Part shown: piece by piece, positions 50,302 to 57,253 of the stretch
Position numbering within the stretch: position 1 is the stretch's first letter
How the letters are laid out: each line of letters opens with the position of its first letter
Assembly: GCA_964564545.1 (NCBI GenBank)
Contig: CAZMBP010000084.1
Coordinates: forward strand, 136,886-200,885
Length of the DNA stretch: 64,000 nucleotides
Direction: 5' to 3'
From: CAJQQY01 sp964564545
GTDB lineage: Bacteria > Bacteroidota > Bacteroidia > Chitinophagales > Saprospiraceae
Position numbers and translations under genes: made by a program
Notes under the pieces: generated by a model
What the model was told of the DNA's origin: nothing
The model's database searches: none
Seen by the model: the letters and a program-made list of their open reading frames with translations, nothing else

Positions 50302-52032
50302 ATGAAAAAAATTCACCTCATTTTCTTATTAATTATTTCAAACTATTTAAACGCCCAATTTTCTGATCAAGTAATTATAGATAATATTGGAATAGGAAGT
50401 AAATTCATTTTAGTAGATTTAAACTTAGATGGTGAAATTGATATTTTATCTTCAAAAGGAAGCACATTAGTATCGTATATAAATGACGGTGACTCTAATT
50501 TTTCAAGTGCTAATATACTTCAAGATAATATTGGTGGTCCATCAGGATTGAGTTATGGCGATTTAGATAATGATGGTGATCTGGATATTATAGCTGGTTC
50601 TTTTTTTGATGATGATATGTTTTGGTATGAAAATAATGGTAATCAGGAATTTCTTACAGCTCATTTAATTGATGAAAATATAGATTATCCCAATTCAATA
50701 GCTGTTGGTGATGTAAATGGTGATGGTTCCTTGGATGTTATTACAGCACTAACTTTTGACGATAAAATAGTTTGGTATGCAAATGATGGAAATGGTAATT
50801 TTTCAAACCAGAATACGGTACTTTCCGCTACAGATGATCCAGTTCAAATAAAGATAGTTGACCTAGATCAAGATGACGACCTAGATTTAATAGCTGCAAT
50901 AGAGGATGATGGACTAATATTATCATTATTAAATGATGGTCAAGGGAACTTTACACAAAATATTCTAAATAACAATGTTCCAAATGCAAGTAATGTGAAT
51001 TTTGGAGATATAGATAGTGATGGTGATATGGATGTTTTTTACACTAGTGCTATTGACGGGGCATTATATTGGAATGAAAATGATGGAATTGGAAACCTTG
51101 GAAATCCAATTCAAATAAGTGGGATGTTCTCTACTCCACTTTACATCGCGGCTAGTGACATGAATAATAATAATCTAACTGATCTCTTAGTTGCAGAATT
51201 TAATAAAATCACCATCTTAAATAATGATGGTCAAGAAACATTTACAGATAACATCACCGTAGATGACTCATTTACTCAATGCAGATTTGTATCACCAGCT
51301 GATTTAGATAATGATGGTGATCAAGATATAGTTGCAAGTATTAATGGCGAATTAGTTTTTTATAAAAATGGAGTTGTGAGTCCTATAGACCTTGACCAAG
51401 ATGGGTTTGCATCTGATGTTGATTGTGACGACAATGATCCAAATGTCAATCCAGGTGCAAATGAGATACCTTATAATGGTATAAATGACGATTGTGATGA
51501 ATCAACACTTGATGATGATTTAGATCAGGATGGATTCGTATTAGCTGATGATTGCAATGATAACGACGCACAAATCAATCCGGATGCTAATGAGATTGTA
51601 TATAATGGAATTGATGACGATTGTGATGAATCAACACTTGATGATGATTTAGACCAGGATGGATTCGTCTTGGCAGATGACTGTGATGATAACAATTCAC
51701 AAATCAATCCCGATGCAGAAGAAATCGCAAATAATGGAATAGACGAAGATTGTGATGGGATGGATTTAATTACTTCCACTTACGAACTATCAAACTCCAT
51801 AATCAATATTTTTCCGAATCCAGTTTCTGATAAAATCTATATTGAAGTAAACGGTAATCTGGAGTACAAAACAATGCTTGTAGATTTAAGAGGAAAAATC
51901 CTTTTTTCTTCCATTAATTCAACCTCAATTGAAGTAAGCACTATTTCTAATGGTTATTACTTGCTTAAAATTCAAGATCTGGAAACAGGCAAAACAGTTG
52001 TAAAAAAATTAATCATAAATAAGATAAATTAA
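50302..52032 (+). CDS. Secreted FG-GAP repeat protein with three MopE motifs and T9SS domain
   Basis: 576 residues. Signal peptide ending YLNAQ. About 330 residues of FG-GAP/VCBS repeats follow, with DLDNDGDLDII, DVNGDGSLDVI and DIDSDGDMDVF calcium-type loops. Then come three MopE-type putative metal-binding units (DQDGFASDVDCDDNDPNVNP; NDDCDESTLDDDLDQDGFVL), two of them nearly identical 43-residue units. The C terminus is a T9SS type A domain (INIFPNPVSDKIYIEVNG to LKIQDLETGKTVVKKLIINK). Surface-exposed, very acidic and likely calcium-binding. Closely related in plan to the FG-GAP protein at 13890 and the MopE protein at 41234. Confidence 0.92.
   Translation: MKKIHLIFLLIISNYLNAQFSDQVIIDNIGIGSKFILVDLNLDGEIDILSSKGSTLVSYINDGDSNFSSANILQDNIGGPSGLSYGDLDNDGDLDIIAGSFFDDDMFWYENNGNQEFLTAHLIDENIDYPNSIAVGDVNGDGSLDVITALTFDDKIVWYANDGNGNFSNQNTVLSATDDPVQIKIVDLDQDDDLDLIAAIEDDGLILSLLNDGQGNFTQNILNNNVPNASNVNFGDIDSDGDMDVFYTSAIDGALYWNENDGIGNLGNPIQISGMFSTPLYIAASDMNNNNLTDLLVAEFNKITILNNDGQETFTDNITVDDSFTQCRFVSPADLDNDGDQDIVASINGELVFYKNGVVSPIDLDQDGFASDVDCDDNDPNVNPGANEIPYNGINDDCDESTLDDDLDQDGFVLADDCNDNDAQINPDANEIVYNGIDDDCDESTLDDDLDQDGFVLADDCDDNNSQINPDAEEIANNGIDEDCDGMDLITSTYELSNSIINIFPNPVSDKIYIEVNGNLEYKTMLVDLRGKILFSSINSTSIEVSTISNGYYLLKIQDLETGKTVVKKLIINKIN
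51511..51768 (+). repeat. In-gene tandem duplication, 129-bp unit (43 aa)
   Basis: GATGATGATTTAGA starts at 51511 and again at 51640, followed in both by CAGGATGGATTCGT and a matching MopE unit. The high DNA identity points to a recent duplication. Confidence 0.8.
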
Positions 52033-52130
52033 TATTCTACTTTCCAATACAAAACCAACTTTCAATAAAAGGAAAACTACTCCCACGCTAGCGCTAGCGA
52101 GTAAAATTGACTTGTTGCAAAACGAAAAAA

Positions 52131-52400
52131 AGTTTTTTTCAATTGTTTTTAAGTTTTTTCAGTTTAAAAAAACTTTTTTTCGGTTGTTTTTATTCGACTT
52201 TAGTTTAAAAAAAGTTAAGGTTATTTAAAAGCAAGTTGGTTTCGGTGGAAAGTAACTTTGTTGCACCAGAAGGAAATTTTTTTTGTTGAAAAGATCTTTG
52301 ATTCGGTGATATTTGAGTTATTTTAATTTAAAAAATTTTGGTTTCAATGAGGAGAAAGATATTTTAGTTTAAAAAAAAATTGGAATGATGGAAAGTGAAT
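52131..52400. repeat. Decayed AT-rich tandem array, about 41-bp period
   Basis: Two units starting at 52131 and 52172 align well (TTTTTTTC, then TTGTTTTTA, ending in AGTTTAAAAAAA). The AGTTTAAAAAA-type end recurs near 52327 and 52366, close to multiples of the same spacing. Later units are badly eroded. Confidence 0.5.
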
Positions 52401-52475
52401 TGCTTTGGTTTAAGCAAAGATTCTTTTAATGGAAAGGTTGATATTTTCTTTTTTTAAAATGTTTATTGGTTACCC

Positions 52476-52650
52476 CCTAGCGATACCGTTCCTGCGGTAG
52501 TGCTTAGCATTCCTCAATGCTCTGTTTTTTATTACATATATAGTTGTTGTTGATCAATCAAAGGCAGGAGTCTTCTTGAATACCCGGAACTTCCGCAGAG
52601 CGAAAATTCCAGCGAATGGGGTTTTGTTTTTTAGAGGTGGCGCCAGCACT
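52476..52650. repeat. GCTAGCGATACC-type repeat plus CAGAGCGAAAATTCCA fragment
   Basis: CTAGCGATACCGTTCCTGCG with GTAGTGCTTAGCATTCCTCA matches 40243 and 49948; GTTGTTGATCAA follows as in the latter. At 52577-52650 the CAGAGCGAAAATTCCA block matches 38296-38360. Confidence 0.75.
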
Positions 52651-52684
52651 TATAAGAAAGAAATATTTATTGCTAAATAATAAG

Positions 52685-52718
52685 AAAGAAGCTACTTCAA
52701 ATTGAAGTTGCTTCTTTT
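52685..52718. terminator. Orphan terminator-like hairpin
   Basis: AAAGAAGCTACTTC and GAAGTTGCTTCTTT pair with one mismatch around a 5-base AAATT loop, with T residues following. No gene ends nearby on the plus strand for 650 bases; it may belong to the lost sequence upstream of the racemase remnant. Confidence 0.55.
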
Positions 52719-52738
52719 ATGACTGAAAAACTACCTCT

Positions 52739-52990
52739 GCTCGTTAGCACTTGAAGTGCTACACGAACCAAAGTAATGGATTCCATCCGTCAGTCTACAA
52801 GCCCAACAAGAACTTTATATAACAATACATTTACAAATTGCAAAAGCTGTTAGATTTCACGCTAGCAACTTCTTGTTATACTTGTAGACTGTCGGATGAA
52901 ATCCGCTTCCTTTTGCTGTTTGTAGACTTTAAAGTCTACACGAGCAGATTGCTTTTTAATTGTAAGTCTGGTTTGTAATGGACAGCGGGG
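52739..52990. repeat. Composite dispersed element, copy A (252 bp)
   Basis: In order: GCTCG, the palindrome TAGCACTTGAAGTGCTA with ACACGAACCAAAG, GGATTCCATCCGTCAGTCTA, the ATAACAATACATTTACAAA leader with a decayed GCTGTTAG/CTAGCAAC stem, TGTCGGATGAAATCCGCTTC, the perfect palindrome GTAGACTTTAAAGTCTAC, then GGTTTGTAATGGACAGCGG. Copy B at 56494 matches end to end apart from one insertion. The right end adjoins the racemase remnant. Confidence 0.85.
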
Positions 52991-53123
52991 TGCGAAAGGA
53001 ATTATTTTAGGTTGTACAGAATTGCCAATGTTGCTTGCGCCAGAGGATTTTGATTTGCCAATGATTTCCAAAACACAGTTGCATGCGCAAATGGCAGCAG
53101 ATTTTATTTTGGGAGAAATATGA
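52989..53123 (+). pseudogene. Remnant of Asp/Glu-racemase-family gene (C-terminal 44 codons)
   Basis: The frame from 52989 to the TGA at 53121 reads GAKGIILGCTELPMLLAPED, FDLPMISKTQLHAQ, then MAADFILGEI. This is the C terminus of the aspartate/glutamate racemase family: GCTELP carries the second catalytic Cys, and the ISKTQLHAQMAADFIL helix matches its end. Everything upstream is replaced by the composite repeat, whose shared right end stops exactly here, so the 5' four fifths is gone and no start codon or N-terminal half is found upstream. It ends 39 bases before the ATP-grasp gene, its likely former operon partner. Not expected to make an active enzyme. Confidence 0.75.
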
Positions 53124-53162
53124 ATTTTATATTTTTGTTTTTTAACTACCTAAAAAATATCC

Positions 53163-54341
53163 ATGTTTTTAATAGACGAACCATATGTTTCTGATTATTT
53201 AATCAAGACAATAAAAGATAATAATTTTAAAATTATTGCAACCAAGAAAGCTCAAGAATTAATAAAAGATACTTCGCTAAATTGGGTCTCTGAAGAAGAT
53301 GCCAAAACAATGTTAAAGGAATCACCAACGACTCCGATATATACTAATTCAGAAAATTCCATTGCATGGATTAATAAAAATCATCCTTCTCCCTTACTTT
53401 CAAATCAAATAGAAGTCTTTAAAAACAAAGTGAAATTTAGGGAATTAATCCAGAATACTTTTCCTACTTTTTTCTTTAAATCGGTTAAATTAAACGACAT
53501 CCCTAGTTTGGATTTAGAAAAAATCAAATTTCCTTTTGTGATAAAACCTATGGTTGGTTTTTTTAGTTTGGGTGTTCACATCATTCGATATATGGAAGAT
53601 TGGAGAAAAGCACAGGAACAATTGAATGTTGCTGATTTAGAAAATTCCTTTCCAAAGGAAGTAATTGACGCTTCCAATTTTATTATTGAAGATTATATTG
53701 AGGGGGAAGAATATGCTATCGACAGCTACTTTAATCAAGATGGTGAGTTAGTGATTCTGAATATTTTACATCATAAATTTTCCTCCTCAACGGACACAAG
53801 TGATAGAGTTTATTCCACTTCAAAAGAAATTATCACTACCCATATTGATAAGATAAAAAATTTCATGCAACCGATTGGAGATAAACTTAAACTAAGAAAT
53901 TTTCCATTACATGTGGAAATTAGAATTAATCAAGAAGGAAAAATTTATCCAATTGAAGTGAATCCTTTGAGATTTGGAGGATGGTGTACAACGGGCGATT
54001 TATCATGGTATGCTTTCGGAATTAATTCCTATGAGTATTTTATAAATTCAAAAAAACCAAATTGGAAAGAAATTTTCAAAGACAAAGTTTCTAAAAAATA
54101 TAGCATTATCGTTTTGAATAATAATTCGGGTATTGCACCTGATGAGATTAGTCGTTTCAGGTTTGACTTGCTTGAAAAAGATTTGGAAAATGTTTTGGAA
54201 TCCAGAAGATTTGACATTAAAACATATCCTGTTTTTGGATTTTTATTTACTGAAACGAGTTTAGATAATGAACGAGAACTGGAAAATATTTTAAATTCGA
54301 ACCTTCGTAAATATATTGTTACAAAGAAAACAAAAGTTTAG
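53163..54341 (+). CDS. ATP-grasp domain protein
   Basis: 392 residues, cytosolic. The ATP-grasp pattern is visible. FKNKVKFRELIQNTFPTF opens the central domain and FPFVIKPMVGFFSLGVHII has the phosphate-binding Lys and Gly-rich loop. FIIEDYIEGEEYAIDSYF has the adenine-loop Glu residues, and LHVEIRINQEGKIYPIEVNP has the Mg-binding Glu/Asn pair. Such enzymes join a carboxylate to an amine or thiol, for example in amino-acid ligation. The substrate is unknown. Directly upstream is the broken racemase, so the pair may once have made and ligated a D-amino acid; that is inference. The original promoter may have been lost with the racemase 5' end, leaving expression uncertain. Confidence 0.85.
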   Translation: MFLIDEPYVSDYLIKTIKDNNFKIIATKKAQELIKDTSLNWVSEEDAKTMLKESPTTPIYTNSENSIAWINKNHPSPLLSNQIEVFKNKVKFRELIQNTFPTFFFKSVKLNDIPSLDLEKIKFPFVIKPMVGFFSLGVHIIRYMEDWRKAQEQLNVADLENSFPKEVIDASNFIIEDYIEGEEYAIDSYFNQDGELVILNILHHKFSSSTDTSDRVYSTSKEIITTHIDKIKNFMQPIGDKLKLRNFPLHVEIRINQEGKIYPIEVNPLRFGGWCTTGDLSWYAFGINSYEYFINSKKPNWKEIFKDKVSKKYSIIVLNNNSGIAPDEISRFRFDLLEKDLENVLESRRFDIKTYPVFGFLFTETSLDNERELENILNSNLRKYIVTKKTKV

Positions 54342-54410
54342 ATAATGATTGAGAGTGTCCCATGAAATGTGCCATCTTCTAAAGGTATCAATTTTTGACT
54401 CATGAAGAAT

Positions 54411-54446
54411 AAAAAAAGAGCAACTGTCCCAGATTGCTCTTTTTTC
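54411..54446 (+). terminator. Terminator of ATP-grasp gene (GAGCAAC family)
   Basis: AAAAAAAGAGCAA and TTGCTCTTTTTT pair around a loop CTGTCCCAGA that is nearly the loop of the copies at 56576 and 59791 (CCGTCCCAG); the right flank TTAATCTAACAAG is also similar. Confidence 0.85.
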
Positions 54447-54643
54447 TTAATCTAACAAGAAAATTAATCCGTCACAAAAAGGAGATAAAAAATTATATTT
54501 TATAGTTCTTGGCACAAAATTAACTACCATTAGTAATAGTACTGAAAAACGTAAATCGCTCAACTACCACAAAAAAGCCACCTTACTCTTTTCTCATTTT
54601 GTATAAATAATATTCGCCCAAAAATATTTTTAACAAAAAAATT

Positions 54644-56155
54644 ATGATGAAAAGTAAAATCAGTTTTTATTATCTAATATATGGACTAACATTCGGAATT
54701 TTGTTTCCTGTTATAGGAACACTTACTGTATCTATTCAGGAATTTGGTCATATTTCATGGGAAACTATTTGGGTTGTACAATCTAGCAATCTATTGATTT
54801 GGATCATTAATACTGCTCCGTTTTTTTTAGGGTTTGCTAGCTTTTGGGTTGGTCTTAAACAACAAAAAATAAATAACATCAACGCCAATCTGGACAAAAA
54901 AGTCAAGGAACAAACTTCTGAAATAGAAGCAATTAATGAAAAACTTCGTCTAGAAATAAAAGAAAGAATAAGCAAAGAAAAAGATCTACAGGAATCTATA
55001 GAAGCTTCTAGGCAAGGTGTGGTAGCAAAAGACCAATTTTTAAGCAATATGAGTCACGAAATCCGTACACCAATGAATGGAATTATTGGGATGACTAATA
55101 TTCTACTTGGAACTAAATTATCACCCGAACAACATAAATATCTTTCTGCTGTTGATTACTCAGCTAAAAATCTTCTCGTCATTATTAACGATATACTGGA
55201 TCTATCCAAAATTAATGCTGAAAAACTAGAAATTAACAATTCTAATTTTAAGATCATTGAAGTTCTCGACTCAGTATACAAAACTTTTGAAATCAAGGTT
55301 AAAGAAAAAGCACTTGATTTTCATTTAAACATTGATAAGAATATCCCATTAGTGATGGCAGGAGATTCAGTTCGAGTAAACCAAATTTTACTTAATATAG
55401 TTGGGAATGCAATCAAATTTACAGAGAAGGGATCCGTTACTGTAGATTGTTCGTTGAAAAATAGGAATGATCAGGGCTTTGAGTTGCATTTTGATGTAAA
55501 GGATACAGGCATAGGAATTAAAAAAGAAAATATCAATTCAGTTTTTGAAAGTTTTTCACAAGCAAATTCAACTATTACCCAAAAGTTTGGAGGTACTGGA
55601 TTAGGTTTACCAATCTCTAAAAAATTAATTGAGCTGCATAAAGGGGAATTAAATATCTCTAGCATATATGGTGAAGGAACATCCTTCTCCTTTACATTAA
55701 ATTTTGGAGTTCCAATTACTGAAACTAAAACTGATGAGCTACAAGAATTCATTGATATCTCTGAGGAAGAAAAGGCAAATATTAAAATTCTTTTGGTTGA
55801 AGATAATAAAATAAACCAGCTAGTTGCAAATCGATTTTTAACTCAATTCGGATTTCAATCGGATACTGCCAATAATGGAAAAGAGGCTATTCAAAAAGTA
55901 GCAAACAATGACTATAATCTAATCCTAATGGATATTCAGATGCCAGAAATGGATGGTTTTGAAGCTACGCAATTTATCCGATCAATGGATAATCAGAATA
56001 AAAAAGAAGTAAAGATTATGGCAATGACAGCTTCCGTATTAAGAGAAGATGTTGCTAACTGTTATGATGCAGGAATGGACGATTATATTCCAAAACCTTT
56101 CAATCCTAATGAATTATATAATAAAATTCTTGAATTGACTCATGTCATAAATTAA
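54644..56155 (+). CDS. Hybrid sensor histidine kinase/response regulator
   Basis: 503 residues. Two membrane helices (YLIYGLTFGILFPVIGTLTV and LLIWIINTAPFFLGFASFWV) frame a short outside loop. A coiled-coil linker (KKVKEQTSEIEAINEKLRLE) leads to HisKA with the His in FLSNMSHEIRTPMNGI, then ATPase boxes NIVGNAIKFTEKG, DTGIGI and FGGTGLGLPISKKLI. A C-terminal receiver has its Asp in LILMDIQMPEMDG and Lys in DDYIPKPFNP. The sensor part is minimal, so the input may be membrane state or a partner protein. There is no separate output domain, so a phosphotransfer protein or second regulator elsewhere is needed. Single gene. Confidence 0.93.
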   Translation: MMKSKISFYYLIYGLTFGILFPVIGTLTVSIQEFGHISWETIWVVQSSNLLIWIINTAPFFLGFASFWVGLKQQKINNINANLDKKVKEQTSEIEAINEKLRLEIKERISKEKDLQESIEASRQGVVAKDQFLSNMSHEIRTPMNGIIGMTNILLGTKLSPEQHKYLSAVDYSAKNLLVIINDILDLSKINAEKLEINNSNFKIIEVLDSVYKTFEIKVKEKALDFHLNIDKNIPLVMAGDSVRVNQILLNIVGNAIKFTEKGSVTVDCSLKNRNDQGFELHFDVKDTGIGIKKENINSVFESFSQANSTITQKFGGTGLGLPISKKLIELHKGELNISSIYGEGTSFSFTLNFGVPITETKTDELQEFIDISEEEKANIKILLVEDNKINQLVANRFLTQFGFQSDTANNGKEAIQKVANNDYNLILMDIQMPEMDGFEATQFIRSMDNQNKKEVKIMAMTASVLREDVANCYDAGMDDYIPKPFNPNELYNKILELTHVIN

Positions 56156-56350
56156 AAAATGCGATGGTGAGGAAGAGGTAAAAAAATTACGATCACTAAT
56201 TAAATCTAAAAAATTCTTCCAGTAATAAAACTTCCAACACACCTTGACCATCATCAAAATAATTTGAAGCACTACTATAAATATAATGTTGTGGAAATAA
56301 AACCCAACCTGCTTGCACAGGGAACTATTTTTAAAAAGCATTCAACACAC

Positions 56351-56468
56351 CGTTGCTAGCTCTGGGCCTCCTGGCCCGTGTTTACTTTTTAGTATTTATA
56401 TAATATTGTTCATTACTATCGGAAGGCGGAAAAGTAAACACGGGCCAGGAGGCCCAGCGCTAGCGACG
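56351..56468. mobile_element. MITE-like element, 39-bp inverted arms
   Basis: The left arm 56351-56389 and right arm 56430-56468 are inverted copies differing at 2 of 39 positions, around a 40-base AT-rich spacer. Both contain GGGCCTCCTGGCCCGTGTTT or its complement, and both end in GCTAGC near the tip. No ORF inside. A degenerate relative lies at 36506-36608. Whether it moves as DNA or acts as a large RNA hairpin is not known. Confidence 0.7.
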
Positions 56469-56493
56469 ATTTTTTTTTTTGGATGAACAGACC

Positions 56494-56817
56494 TGCTCGT
56501 TAGCACTTGAAGTGCTACACGAACCAAAGTAACGGATTCCATCCGTCAGTCTACAAGTCCAACAAGAAATTTATAAAACAAAAAAGAGCAACCGTCCCAG
56601 TTCCTCTTTTTTTATTAATCCAATTCTTTCTTTATATTAATTTATATAACAATATATTTACAAACTGCAAAAGCTTTTAGATTTTACGCTAGCAACTTCT
56701 TGTTATACTTGTAGACTGTCGGATGAAATCCGCTTCCTTTTGCAGTTTGTAGACTTTAAAGTCTACACGAGCAGATTGCTTTTTAATTGTTAGTCTGGTT
56801 TGTAAAGGCCAGCGGGG
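56494..56817. repeat. Composite dispersed element, copy B (324 bp)
   Basis: Matches copy A (52739-52990) over its whole length: the TAGCACTTGAAGTGCTA palindrome, GGATTCCATCCGTCAGTCTA, the AACAATATATTTACAAA leader, GTCGGATGAAATCCGC, GTAGACTTTAAAGTCTAC and the GTCTGGTTTGTAA end. It is longer by about 72 bases owing to the insertion at 56576-56639. Confidence 0.85.
56576..56639. mobile_element. Inserted terminator module with 7-bp direct flanks
   Basis: The 64 bases absent from copy A hold AAAAAAGAGCAACCGTCCCA, a CTCTTTTTTT side with one stem mismatch, then ATTAATCCAATTC. They are flanked by ATTTATA at 56569-56575 and 56640-56646; copy A has one TTTATA there. The module aligns with 59787-59845, the terminator and last codons of the molybdopterin gene, with only a few differences over some 55 bases. 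Confidence 0.65.
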
Positions 56818-57253
56818 CATTGGCCCGAACAGCGCGCGCCAGCGAGCAATCAAAAATGTCTTGACATTCTTAAAAAAAAACTACGTTAATAATTTTGAAA
56901 TTAAAAAAAAAATCATACATTATTAAATGTTGAAAAATTCCTCATATAAAACATTGAAAGTCAATGGAAAAAAATTAGTTTTTTAAAAAAGGCAAATGAA
57001 AACAATCTTGCCTTATCCGAAATAGTAAGATCTCTTATCTAATCCTAGTTTCTCCTCTATCCAAATTTGCATATTCTTGCTATTCAGGATTCAAAATACT
57101 TAAAATAATAACTACAATTTAGTTTTTTAAAACTTAACAAAGTACTGTCCTAACGAGAGTAAGGATTAGGTTTCAATGATATCGGCAATGGACAACCGTT
57201 CTATTGCACTAAAAGTTAATTGTCTTATTTTTAATATTAAAACCAAATTTATC

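Larger units (their letters stand above)
52033..52738. other. Gene-free 0.7 kb stretch with several repeats
   Basis: Contains a short GCTAGCGCTAGC palindrome at 52086-52097, a decayed AT-rich tandem array at 52131-52400, the hairpin-family repeat at 52476-52560 with a fragment at 52577-52650, and an orphan terminator-like hairpin at 52685-52718. No coding sequence recognised. Confidence 0.6.
56156..57253. other. Gene-free 1.1 kb stretch made largely of repeats
   Basis: Holds the 118-bp inverted-repeat element (56351-56468), composite copy B (56494-56817) with its inserted terminator module, and then about 430 bases of AT-rich sequence. That last part begins with an unusually GC-rich patch (CCCGAACAGCGCGCGCCAGC near 56825) and ends in the leader of the VWA lipoprotein gene. 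No coding sequence recognised. Confidence 0.65.

Noticed and set aside
52862..53071. Minus-strand frame of 69 codons
   Set aside because: It lies antisense to composite copy A and to the racemase remnant; the plus-strand frame matches a known family, so this is a shadow.
53163..54341. D-Ala-D-Ala ligase for the ATP-grasp protein
   Set aside because: The ATP-grasp core is present, but the N-terminal region and substrate motifs of Ddl are not, so no specific name is given.
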